In this document: one piece after another, positions 46,625 through 57,520 of the stretch
Position numbering within the stretch: position 1 is the stretch's first letter
Layout: each line of letters opens with the position of its first letter
Assembly (NCBI GenBank): GCA_024734555.1
Contig: JANPWX010000153.1
Coordinates: forward strand, 944,606-1,008,605
Direction of reading: 5' to 3'
From: Trochalopteron elliotii
Taxonomy: Eukaryota; Chordata; Aves; Passeriformes; Leiothrichidae
DNA: 64,000 nt
Notes under the pieces: generated by a model
Database searches by the model: none
The model's input: only the letters and a program-made list of their open reading frames with translations
Told to the model about the DNA's origin: nothing
Made by a program: the position numbers and the translations under genes

Positions 46625-46812
46625 CTCTGTCACCAGCTGAATCCTGCAATTCCACAAGGCTTTGGTGTCACCCTGATCTTTTTCAGCCTTCTGATGTTTA
46701 CATTGTTGTACTGGAGTTTCTCACAGATTTTCAAGCAATATTACGACAACTGCCCTTCCTGTTTTGGAAACTGTTCTGGATGTTTTCCCATTCCTCTCTG
46801 AAGAAGAACAAT

Positions 46813-46982
46813 TGATGGACTTCTAGTTTGACCAGTGGGGTCAAAGAGATGTCAACCTCATCCTCCAATCTCTGGTCAATATCCAGGGTCTATGTAAACC
46901 CACGGAAAAAATAAACTGCTTCTTTTTTTGCTCTCACAACCTGACTGTGTCAGTGTGGTTCTTTCGTGTCCATCTAACGACA
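46813..46982 (+). mobile_element. Probable LTR 3' portion
   Basis: TTTGACC and GGGTCAAA form a short palindrome at 46827-46845. AATAAA occurs at 46910-46915 and is followed by a T-rich U5-like segment ending GTGTCCATCTAACGACA, a retroviral LTR-type ending. No TATA box or target duplication was found and the left edge is uncertain. Confidence 0.5.
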
Positions 46983-46984
46983 CT

Positions 46985-47060
46985 TTGGGCTGGAAGGGCC
47001 CTCGTGGATCATCCTTGGGCAGCAACACCTTCCACTACCCCAGCCTGGCCTTGGACTCAC
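46985..47060 (-). mobile_element. CR1 LINE 3' scrap
   Basis: TTGGGCTGGAAGGGCCCTCG, CAGCAACACCTTCCACTACC and CAGCCTGGCCTTGGACTC are antisense CR1 words with an internal deletion. Confidence 0.7.
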
Positions 47061-48940
47061 TTTAAAATGCCTTCATAATACTTGAACAACCCCCTGTTTT
47101 TAATAAAACATAATTTTTGTTTCATATTTCCCACCAAAATATTCATAGCTGAGAAAATATGATTTTCCCACCTTACCAAGCTCTCCTTGTACATTAAAAC
47201 ATTAAAACACAATAAAAGTTTTGCAAAGTGCACGAAGAAAATATAATCTAGCTAAGTTTTATTGACTTTCTCCCAGTAAAATAAAAGCTCCCTGTTAATA
47301 AAATGCACAAATGAAAGCCTGGAATTAAGTACATCTCTCTCCAAAACTTTCAGGCTCCAGGTAACTATAACAAATGAGCAGCCATTAGTTGTTGAGTAAA
47401 TAAAATCATGCACGAGAAAGTACCAAACATTTATTATTCCTGTTTGCTGGGTAGAAAATTCCCTTTTCTTAGCAGATAAATCCTCCCAGGTATGTGCTGG
47501 AGAGGCAAATAGCCTGAGGGACAATAAAGTTTATTGAGGCCTGAGTGATACATAGGTTTTTGGGGAGAAATCCCCCCATGGTGTATTTCGAGGTAATTCA
47601 GTCATTTTAATTCAAGTCATTTTAATAAAACCCACTGTGATCTCTACGAGATGAGAAACTGAAATGATTTTTTTAGAAATGAGGGAATTTTATTTAGGAA
47701 AAGGGAAAAAAAAGGTGATTCCTATTTTATTTTACTGGGGTGATTTGCGAAACAAGAGAGGACTTGTTTATGCAGATGTTTTTATTGCAAAGCTCATATC
47801 AATATTTTATTAAAAATGTGATTTTATTGTTGCCTAACATGGCCTCTCACAACACGATTTAACTCTAAGGTGGCTCTATTGATTTGTCACTGAAAACTGT
47901 AATTTTACTCCTCATCTTTCCACCTGAACTCTTGACTACCTTGAAAAAAGGTTATTTTCCATCCTGGGACTCCACATTTTCAGTGGCTTCCTCTCCATTA
48001 GGCTGAAAAATGTTATTTGTCCACCAGGACCTGAATTTCTCATTGCTTTTTCCACTGCTCCTGTTTTTTATCCTTCCCTTTCTACAGAGAGGATTTCTCC
48101 ATTCCCAGACATTCCCAAGAGTTTCTTGTCTGGATCTCCATGAGAATCTCCTTCTGCTCAGCTCATGGAATTAAACTGCAGCTGGAGAACCACGTTGTGC
48201 ATTTGCACCTAAAGACTGATGCTGGGAATTAACTTCCCTGTCCATTTTGGATGAATTGCCCATCCATTCTAAAAAACTCAGGAATCTGAGATCTTTAATG
48301 TCCCAAAACAACTCCTTGGCACAGGTCCTGCACATCTCCCCCACTACTAAACATCTATATCTCAGCTAAATATATTTATATCTGGAATTTTTTTGTTGGT
48401 TTTTCCATGCGGTTTAGGATAATACAGGGAAATGGCATTTTCTTTTGTTTGTTTAATTAGAGCTTTAGCAAAACCTTGAATCCTGCTTTGGAATGAGAAA
48501 CCTTTCCATATTTACTAGGAACAACCCATGTTTTTAGGCCTCTTTGTAGACATTCCTTGGGAAACTGAGTGGAATAACACATAATTTCCCAAAAATAAAA
48601 GTAAATGTAACCCCCCTGAACACTTCTTCTTTGCAATCTATATGATATTTTTTCAACTAACAAGATTTAACTTCTCCCATGATAAAACTTTTAACTTCAT
48701 CTAAGCCAAGGTGCTCCCAAGAGGATGGTGAGACCCATTTTTTTTAGGAGTAACTCAAATCCTTTGTTTCTTTTTACCAAATCCTTGGAAGATCCATGGA
48801 AAGGCAGGTTTTCAGGAAACATCTGAGGAATGTTTTCAGCAGAACTGGAGAGAAAACAAGGTGTGGAGGCAACTCTGCTTGAAGAACTGGGATGGAATCC
48901 AACAGTCCATGCAGTTGTGTCCTGCTCTGCTTCTCCCCTT

Positions 48941-48980
48941 TTCCCTACATTTCCCTACATTTCCCTACATTTCCCTACAT
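48941..48980. repeat. Four perfect copies of TTCCCTACAT
   Basis: A 10-bp unit repeated four times without mismatch. Confidence 0.95.
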
Positions 48981-50649
48981 TCCTGAGCTCCTGCTCCAGC
49001 TGGAACTTCCTGCAGCCTGTCCATGGCACCTTCCCAACCTCATCCTGATGAAGGCAGCAATAAATCCCTGCAAACGTGGGCAGAGCATTTCCACCCACGG
49101 GAAGAGCTCATAAAACACACCAGCAACGTGTTTGCATTTATCTGGCAACTGTTCAGTGGAACAACAAGACTCTGTCCTGAAAAACAATGATCTGCCCAAG
49201 TCTCTGATCCTTCCCAGAGTTCAGTGAAATCCAGGGAATAAAACAGGTATTGAGCAAAAGCTTCAGGAATTCTCAGTGTTGTCCCAAGAAAATCTATTTG
49301 CTGCAGAGCTGTTCATTTCCTCAGCTGAACTAAACCCCCCTAAGCTGGTCACTATACACATAATTACCCCAAATGTCTGGTGTGCTCCCATTATTCAGTG
49401 AAATTCATTACTGAAGGTGGTTCATCAGATGAGTATGCTCTGAATATTTATTCCTTGCTGGACATCTGCCACTGGCAAGATCTTGGAGCTGGCAAAGGAT
49501 CAGTTGAGGGACCCTTTTTTTCATCTTGCCCTAATGATCACATTTTACACTCCCTTCTCCTAAAGTGCCAGCTAACAGGCAGCCAGGATTGCTTAGCAAC
49601 CCATTAACTGCTTTTAGCCAATCTGGGCTCTGAAGGAACTTCTTTATCCTCAGAATTCCTAAAAAATTTTATCACTGTAATTCCTGAAATGGTTCAGGAC
49701 TGGTGCAATAAGCTGATCCTTTTTTATGTAACACCCACCAACCTCTAGCACAAAAATATTCTCAGAAATGCCTGACAACTCTAGACTTTTTTTTTTTAAC
49801 AGAGAAATCAAATTAAGTGTTAATAAAATGTACATATGAACAAAAAATCCAATTAAAGTATCTTTTGCAGGAGTATATATCCTCTAGTTCTCCGTATTCC
49901 CAGATTTTGGCATACTGGTAGTTTCTGGCTATGAAATTGCAAAGAAAGGTGAGAGTTACAAGTTCATTGCAACCAAAATATTTAGTTGGGGTGTCTGAAT
50001 AGGAGAAAAAGTTTTAAAGTACCAAAACCAGTAAATAAAGCAGTGACCTTGCTGGAATAAGATTTTTTTTTTCTGAAGACTGATCCTCTCTCCTCCTCCT
50101 TACTAACACTGAACTCTTGACCACTGGAGCAGGATTTGGGTACACATATCAAAAAGATCTTTTTTTTGATTTTTTTGTCACATGCTGGCAACTGCAAACT
50201 CTGAATAACAGGTTTTGGGAAAGAGCACTGGGAAAAGAAATAGGTGTTGGATTACACCCAGTTCTGCAATAGGGTTTGCTGCAGACTGAAGCAAACAGAT
50301 GATATTTTACAGAAAAACTGAGTGATAGATGTCAATGTCAAACAAAAACTACTTTAAAAAGCCTGACCTTTATTTTCCCTTCTGGCTTGTACACACAACA
50401 TATCAAAGAGAAGTCTTTTTAACGTACAATTACAAAAAATATTGCTTTTCAAGCCTTTATGCTCCAAAACACTCAATACGGTATTAAGTACAACATGAAT
50501 TTTTGACTGTTACTCTACACCTAATTAATTGTTAATGATTACTTGAAAAGAAAACTGTTTCAGAGCAAGGATTTCGCTTGCTTTTGTAAAACACTGAATT
50601 AATTTTTGCTGGCAAAGGCAAGAGCTTCAGTAATACCTGGTTCAAGAAA

Positions 50650-51100
50650 TACCCTGGCAGTAGGGACGCATTTCCCACACCCAGCAAGTGTTTCCCATAT
50701 AGAGAAAAGTTTAAGGTTCACCCCTTAAGGTAAAGAATCCAGAAATTTCCATACCCCCTTGCAGTGATTGGCTCAGTGCCAGTACAGGGGCATGGATTGG
50801 GCTCTGAGAGTGTAACTCAAAGCTTCTTGGGGATCTTATTGGCAGCAAGCCAAACTGTCCCTTCTAAAACATTCTGTATTTAAGAAGGGAGAAAGTAAAG
50901 GGAAAGAGAGTGAAGGGATTGAAAGTAAGTTTTCAAAAGTTTTACTTTTGAAAGAAAGTAAAGGGCTTTTTGGAGTGCTTCTAGCAGGGTGTCAGAGATT
51001 TTCTCAGACACCTGTGCACGGTTTATCTTTTGTTTTCTGTAACATTAATTATTTTGATATTTTTCTTTATTAAACCTTTTGCTGTACAAAACACCACTGA
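50650..51100 (+). mobile_element. Possible LTR
   Basis: An LTR-like order of signals: CCAAT-type boxes (GATTGGC near 50767, TATTGGC near 50839), a TATTTAAG TATA-like box near 50877, A/G-rich sequence, then ATTAAA near 51069 with a T-rich lead. Ends and target duplication were not resolved. It is antisense to DOCK1 and ends about 200 bp from the next exon. Confidence 0.4.
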
Positions 51101-51310
51101 AGAGCAGTCTCACTCAAATTAATTTTAGTCATTTCTCTGCAAAGGCTGCACCCTCAGAGATTGGTACATTTACACATGGTTCATTCCACTCCGACCATGT
51201 GCCAACCTGTATCACCCGGCGATGGCAGAACTCAAACCAGGCCGTGAGGAAACGCTCAGGAAACGCATTTCTCACACTGAAAATGGATTTATTTCACAGG
51301 GAAGACTTAC

Positions 51311-51464
51311 TTGGCTGGATGCTGAAGGCAAGTTTGGTCCGAGGGGTGATGGGGGGCGGCGTGAGCTGGGAGCTGGGCGGCGCCGGGGACACGGAGAATC
51401 GCCGCTCGCTGGACATCACGTTCAGCACCTGGCTCTTGGGTCTCTGTGGCCTCAGCGGGCTGAT
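51311..51464 (-). CDS. DOCK1: DOCK1 coding exon (ISPLRPQRPKSQ)
   Basis: 154 bp, phase 0 in and phase 1 out, encoding 51 residues plus one base. It begins ISPLRPQRPKSQVLNVMSSE, then RRFSVSP, TPPPITPRTKLAF. I recall ISPLRPQRPKSQVMNVIGSE and RRFSVSP in human DOCK1, so identity is high. The tail is intrinsically disordered, with Ser/Pro sites (FSVSP, ITPR) typical of kinase targets. The acceptor is TTTTGTCCCCCAG and the donor CCA A|GTAAGT. An LTR-like element in the same orientation ends about 70 bp upstream. Confidence 0.95.
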
Positions 51465-51535
51465 CTGGGGGACAAAACCACATGGCAGTGTCAGTGCAGA
51501 GGGAAAAGTGGGCTACTGAAATAAACTAATCAATA

Positions 51536-51795
51536 TGATTCCAACAGAAGTCCATTTATTGTTTATATAAAGCCACAGTTACAGTTTCTAGCACTACTGT
51601 CCACGTGCACGGGAGTCTCTCGATTGGCCAAGTCATTTATTCATCCTTCAGGGCACCTAATTGGTCAAATGTCCATCACCACGTTGTGTGTCTTCTATCT
51701 AAGTTTTGCATTTCTTGTAGACACCTTCCCAGGCTCCTCCTCATTATTTTTAGACCTGTTGTTGTTCCCGTAGCCTTGACGAATCCCTGAGAACT
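51536..51795 (-). mobile_element. Probable LTR in DOCK1 sense orientation
   Basis: On the minus strand CCAAT boxes (GACCAATT near 51665, GGCCAATC near 51627) precede GGCTTTATATAAAC (51574-51561), AATAAA (51560-51555) and a GGAATCA end. This is the layout of a short LTR with promoter and polyadenylation signal. No target duplication was found, so the ends are approximate. It lies just upstream of the exon 51464-51311 in the same direction. Confidence 0.5.
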
Positions 51796-51884
51796 CTGAA
51801 AAACAAGACTGCAGGAGTCTTCTTATCTACAAACAGTTTGGCTGGTGCAGGGAATGGCCTAAGTTATTCAGATACATTGCTACA

Positions 51885-52408
51885 TGTTGGGACCCTGGGC
51901 ACTGAGAATTTCAGACTTTCTGTGCTGACAGGCACTGACCCCCAAGAAAACACTGCATCTGACCTGAGGCTGTCAAGGCTTCCAAAACTGAATGATAGCA
52001 CTGGGATTATGGGTGTGGAGTTTGATTAGAAGCGTGTGATATCACAGCGTTAAGGGTTTAAAATACAGTAATATATATAAAGGAAGATGGAGGATTTAGG
52101 GTGTAGGCTAAGCCCTTCCTTTTTCACCTTCTTCATGGGTCTAGATGGTATTTTGTAATTGGGTAGAAAAATCCACATTGTGGGCCACGGGTGGTTGGTT
52201 ATTGGGTTAAAAGCAAAAATAATCCAGGTGTCATTTTGTAATTGGACAGTTTGTGCTCAAAAGACCTTGTAAAGAGATAGACAGAGCCATTTTTCACTTT
52301 GTTAGCTAGAACTCACAGCTTGTGAGACTGTAACAAAGATAAGAATTAATAAACATCTGAGTCTGAACACAAACTGCATCTCTCGAGCCTTTAATCCCAG
52401 CTCTAACA
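51885..52408 (+). mobile_element. Probable solo LTR, antisense to DOCK1
   Basis: Starts TGTTGGGACCCTGGGCACTG and ends CCCAGCTCTAACA (TG...CA). It has TATATAA at 52074-52080 and AATAAA at 52348-52353 followed by a short U5-like segment. The flanks do not show a clear duplication. No internal viral genes. Confidence 0.65.
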
Positions 52409-53469
52409 GAAAAGACAATAAAAACCCCTCAGAGATGGGCAAGGAATGCAGAGAGATGAGCGTCAGAGCTGGAACTGCCATGGTTTGGTGCTCAACAGGA
52501 CGAGTGCTAACAGCCAGTATTGCTGATTCCCAGATCCAGGTTCTACCCTTGTCCCAGGGAATCACAGCTCCTCACAGCCCGGCCTGGTGTGCTGAGCTAA
52601 TTCCCCAAACACTTGTTTAGTAACACCTGAGGAAGTCTCACACCACATCATACAGCACTCCAAATCTTTTTTTTTTTTCTCACACAAATCTACTTTCCTG
52701 ATAAAATTTCTCTCTTTAACCAGTTGCAGGTTCAGCTCTCTTCTGATGAAGACATCATCTGTCCAGAAACACTTTCTTGGTGGCTGCTGACAGTGCTTAT
52801 ATTTAATCACTGAAATATCTCTTTTTTTTTTCTCTGTCTGCTTCATATTCCATTCAAATTTTCCATCAGGAACCCTCAAAAGATATTTGTAATCTGATGG
52901 GCAACTCATGCTCTAGTTAAGGCAATTCTTTTTACTGAGTTTAATTCTGAGCTCTACTGATTTCCCCATTCACGACCCCCATAGTAACAGGAATCACAGG
53001 AAAAAAATGAACTTTTTATTTCAAACAGATCCCAGAAAATGGAGCAGCAGCCTGAAATTAAGAGGGGAATTACTCCAAGGTGCTGCACTGGGCTAAAATA
53101 GAAAGTGCCAGCAGCAATCCAGGCTTTTTTGAAGGATTTTGTAATTTCCCAATGTTTGAGTTTTTATCAAGTATGTTGGGAAGAAGAAATCTGAAATTTT
53201 CTTTTCAGAAAACAAACCCTAAAAGGCTTTGCATCAAAGGTTGTGCCTGTGAGACCCTTCTACAACAAATGAATGACCAAAAAGTATGGACCTGTTTTTG
53301 GAAAGTTCATCAAGACCTCAGGGTGACTTCTAAGAAATTTTTTTTTTTGACACTAAAAATCAAATGCTAGAGATTTGATTTTTAGGTTTTCCAAAGGTTT
53401 CTGCTTTCCACATCCTTTAAATTGTATTTTTAGTAGAATGAATAAGCAAAGCAATCACTTTTTTCAGGT

Positions 53470-53600
53470 GATAATTATATAACAATTATAAGTATATAAT
53501 TAAAATTATATATAATTATAAAAGATATAAGATAATATAAAATTGTTAATACTAATATAAGATAATTATAAAAATATGTAAGATAAGATAATTATAAAAA
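53470..53600. repeat. AT-rich low-complexity array
   Basis: Imperfect repeats of ATAATTATA and AAGATAAT over about 130 bp within a DOCK1 intron. Confidence 0.85.
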
Positions 53601-56600
53601 AACAACTAAGGAAAACATGTTAATTGGTGAGGGAAACACACCAGAATAAGAGAAAAGCCAACTGGAGGCAGGTCGCCAAGTTAACCCCACTCTGAATTTA
53701 CTGAAATAAATGTGAGCTTCTCCTGTGACTGACAACCCTGGGCCTCCTCTGAAAGCTCCACATAAATCACGGATCTGCTGAGGAATATGAGCTCTTGGGA
53801 GGCCACCAATCCATAATGAAGCCATTGCTAATTTCTGCTGGTCTAAGGAAGGGGCAGATCAATGGTGAGTGATGTCAGGCACCACCAGATCAATAAAACA
53901 CAGCCTTGTTCTTCTGATTTCCTACAGCAGCCTCTGCTAACTACCTGCCCTCAGAGCTGGGTCTGCTCTCAGCTCCTGGGATCAAAGCACTAACAAGGAC
54001 AATTTGTGTTGAAGAAGTTGATGTGATACTTAAAAGGAGATAATAAACCTCTAGGAAATGATGAAGATATTCCTGATCATCTTCACATACTCAAGTGTTT
54101 CATTTATCTTTGTTGTTTTATGTAATTAAGGGCCTGGGCTTTGATCAGTCAATAAATTCATGGTGAGTGCAGCAAAATTTGAGGAAGAGTATTGAAACTA
54201 TGCAGTTAAAGAGCCTCTGAATGCTCCTTTTCCATGCAAATCTAAAAGCTCCATGAAATAATTCTGCAGTTTTAGAAATTTCTCCATGTTCTTCCATGGT
54301 GATTCACTTGAATGAAAAAAAGAAGATCCCATAAAAGACTAGAAACACTCATTTCTTTAAACAACATCATTGTTGGGAAAAGCAGCAGGAGATCTGCAGA
54401 GATGAGGATGACCACTGGCATTTCTCCCACTTGATATTCTCTGGAACTTTGTCTTCTGCTGCAAAATCCCCAAATATTTCAGGAGTCAGAACTAAGAAAA
54501 TGTTAAAAAATTCACCAAATAACTGCAATGTTTTAATTGAATGAGTGACAGCACAATGAGCTGTAAAATTCTCAGTAGAATGAATCCAGTATCTGTAATA
54601 AAAAATTTAGTAACCAGAAGTATTAATTACTAAAATGTCACTTTAGAAACTTCTTAAAGTTTAATTTCCATTTCTAGTCAAATCTGTACTCCCAACTTTT
54701 TTTTTTTTTTAAACAATCCTTATTTTTTTCCCTCATCGTTTTTAAATCCACCAAACTTTCTTCTTCCAAGTTCTTAATGCAGGAAAAAACAAAATATCTT
54801 TTTCTTCATAAAGCACAGTGGCAAAAGTGCTTTGGGAGTAATTTCAGCTTAAAAAGAGAACTTGCACACAAATGCTGAACACTGGAAAAGCTGAATTCCT
54901 GCCAAATTTCCCTTCATATCATTAACAGGGGATGCCTCCAGCACACAAAAATTTTAAGGCAAATTTTATCTTTAAACTCATCCTTGATATTATCTGTTCC
55001 AAATTCCAGAAGACAGCAGTGGGAATTGGGCAAGCATTCGTGTAAACTGATCTCAAAAGAGTTTCTTCTGCTTCACCTAAAAATGAACCCCACTGACACC
55101 AAATGTTCCAAATTGACTCGGTCGTCTTGGAGCTCATCAAGGCTTCTGCAGAGGCTGAAAAGGGAGAGTTTTTCTCTCAACAGCAAACTCCTTTTCATAT
55201 TATTGATCTGTGGACTTGAAGAAGCTCAAAGTAACTGTAAGTAACCAGTTCTGACATTTAATCTCCCTCCCTCTCCAGAACCAGGGGAATATTGCTCACA
55301 CCAGCCAGCACTGAAACCTCCTCATTGGGAAGACTGGAAAAACTTGAGTCAAACCATGTTGGGCTTTGCTGATTTTTGCTCCTCAGATATCAAATGGGAA
55401 CATGCCCTGAGGGGTTTATCTTGTTCTCTTTTCCAGATAGAATTTGCATTTTCCCAGTCATAAACAAGGTTTTCCAATGTCCAAGACCTCTGAGAGCTGA
55501 CAGTGACCTCGCAGTGACACCAGCCAGCTCCCTGACATCCCTGGATTCCTCCCAACTGCTCCAACTGACCCAGATGCTCTGAAATACAATTTGCTTCTTC
55601 TGTGACATCCCACAAGCTCTGCTGCTCCCTTTGGGATCTGGGAGGTGCCAGTGGAAGTCCTGCCAAGGTGATCCCAGTCCTCAATCAGTCAAAACACAAC
55701 TGCTGCAAGGTGCAAAGTGAAATGCATGGCAGCAGAATCATGAGAGGTGGAAATCTGTGCAAAATGATGCTCACCTGGATGGCTCTGGCAGGAGGAATCT
55801 TCATTTAATCAAACCAAGGCTCATGCAAAATTTACTGAAGTCAGTGGAAAAACTCATTGGTTTCAAAGGTGAAAAGCCAGAGAACCCCAGATGGGATTTT
55901 ATTGGAGTTTCTGACTGGGCACATCAAACACAAGAACTCTGATTTTTCAGGATGTCCCAAGACATGTGTGAGAGATTAACTCATCTCTGGGTGGAAAAGG
56001 AGGGCAAAATCCAGAAAACAGAAGTGTGGCTGAACATTTAAATAATATCTTCCTATAGATACCAAACAGAAAGAATTAAAAGGATCCAGTTATCACAGGT
56101 GAGAGAGAAATAGTTTCAAAATCCAGTGTCAGTGACACAGCATCAACAAGACTCTGCTGAGTGCAAAACTTGCTCTGCAAGTACTTGTGCAGACCTTGAA
56201 AAGAACATTCCATTTATTTCTGGGAGGCAATTTTCAACTCTTGGCCTCCAAACAGGTGTCCAGGCAGAGATTTGGAGGTCACAGTCAGTTCACGCTCTCC
56301 CTGCTCCAGCTTTAGACATCCCTGCTTTCAATTTCCCAGCTCCAACTTCTCGGGTTACCTAAGCCTTGAGGACAGTTCCAGTGAATTAAATGTAAGCCAA
56401 GAAGAGAGGGTTTAAGGGAGATATGCCCTGGTTTTAATATCCTTACACACAGGAACTGCTCAGGATTTTCTGCTCCAAACAGCCCTTCAAGGACACACAA
56501 CTGCCAACGGAATGACCCTGGAGTATCCCACCAAACATTGTCCTGCAGCTGAAACAGGAGCAAATCCATCCCCATCTACTGGGAACCAGCAATTCCAAAG

Positions 56601-56892
56601 GCTGCTGGAATGGCAGCATTTATTTCAGCCATGCTAGGCCATCTGTTCCTTTATCAAACAGTCACACAGAGCTTTGGGTGAAGATTTTTCAGAGGATCTT
56701 TTCCCCCCACTGTAAATCAAATCTGTATTTTTGACTCATTAGCATGTATATTAACACTGTGATATATCCCCTCAGAGTTATTTCTGGTCTACAAAGGGAC
56801 TAAACAGTAAAAAAAAAAATCAACATTTGGATTTCCAAAGAGAGAGAACACGGCTCAGAATTAGATAAAGCTTTCCTTGCTAATAAAGTTAC

Positions 56893-57091
56893 CGTTTCTG
56901 AAAGGATCACTGCTTCAGCCTGCTGCAGAGAAATATCAGTAGATTTAAATTCTTTATCAAATATCTCTTGATGCTTGCTGTTCCTCTTCTCCTTCTTCTT
57001 TTCCTTTTTATCTTTATCTAGGTCATCCTTGTCCAATTTATCCTGCGACCTAGAATGCATCTTTTTTGGCAGGAGGGGCTCCAGCACGAAC
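56893..57091 (-). CDS. DOCK1: DOCK1 coding exon (polybasic tail)
   Basis: 199 bp: one base completing a Gly codon, then 66 codons from FVLEPLLPKKMHSRSQDKLD to AVILSET. A dense Lys/Arg stretch (DKDKKEKKKEKRNSKHQEIF) follows the first 24 residues. In DOCK1/DOCK2 a polybasic cluster of the C-terminal tail is reported to bind phosphatidic acid and help membrane recruitment. Whether this exact stretch does so is inferred from position. From memory the human exon reads the same apart from a few conservative changes. The acceptor is TTTTCTTTAG and the donor ACG|GTAACT. Confidence 0.96.
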
Positions 57092-57424
57092 CTAAAGAAA
57101 AATGTTGTTGCTCAGATCAATAAAATGCTGTTTTCAAAACTAATTTTTATTTACATATTTCCCAAAGTCTCGCTTGAGTTAATGAGGCTTTGCTAATCCA
57201 GGAAAACTCATTAGAGGGAGAAGGAGGGGGCAGAAGGTCACAACAATCATAATTGTCTTGTAATAAAAATTACTGCAGAACGGCTGGAGAAGCGGAGCTG
57301 CAGATTTCCCTGCTCTGCAGTGAATTTTTTGGTTTGTGGCTGCACAAACTCCTGAATTTCATATAAAAAATGGGTTTCTCATTCAGCACTGCAATTCTCC
57401 ATGCTGTGGCACCTGGAAACTCCA

Positions 57425-57520
57425 GTGCCACCCCCTGCCATGGGCAGGGACACCTTCCACTATCACAGGGTGCTCCAACCTGGCCTTGGATGCTCCTAGG
57501 GATGAGGCATCACTTCCAGG
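57425..57520 (-). mobile_element. CR1 LINE 3' scrap
   Basis: CCCCCTGCCATGGGCAGGGA, CACCTTCCACTATCACAGGG and CCAACCTGGCCTTGGATGCT are antisense CR1. It has the same orientation as DOCK1. Confidence 0.8.

Larger units (their letters stand above)
45881..51310 (-). other. DOCK1: DOCK1 intron carrying three LTR-like insertions
   Basis: A 5.4 kb phase-1 intron (donor GTAAGT at 51310-51305). Near its 3' splice site it holds a 713-bp solo LTR, followed by a second LTR-like element and a CR1 scrap. Another LTR-like segment lies near 50650-51100. Between these, 47080-48460 is AT-rich, without repeats that I recognise and possibly conserved. No nested gene is supported. Confidence 0.7.
51465..56892 (-). 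other. DOCK1: DOCK1 intron
   Basis: A 5.4 kb phase-0 intron (donor ACG|GTAACT at 56892-56887). It holds a minus-sense and a plus-sense LTR-like element next to the downstream exon and an AT-rich array at 53470-53600. No CR1 was recognised, and no nested gene is supported. Confidence 0.7.
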
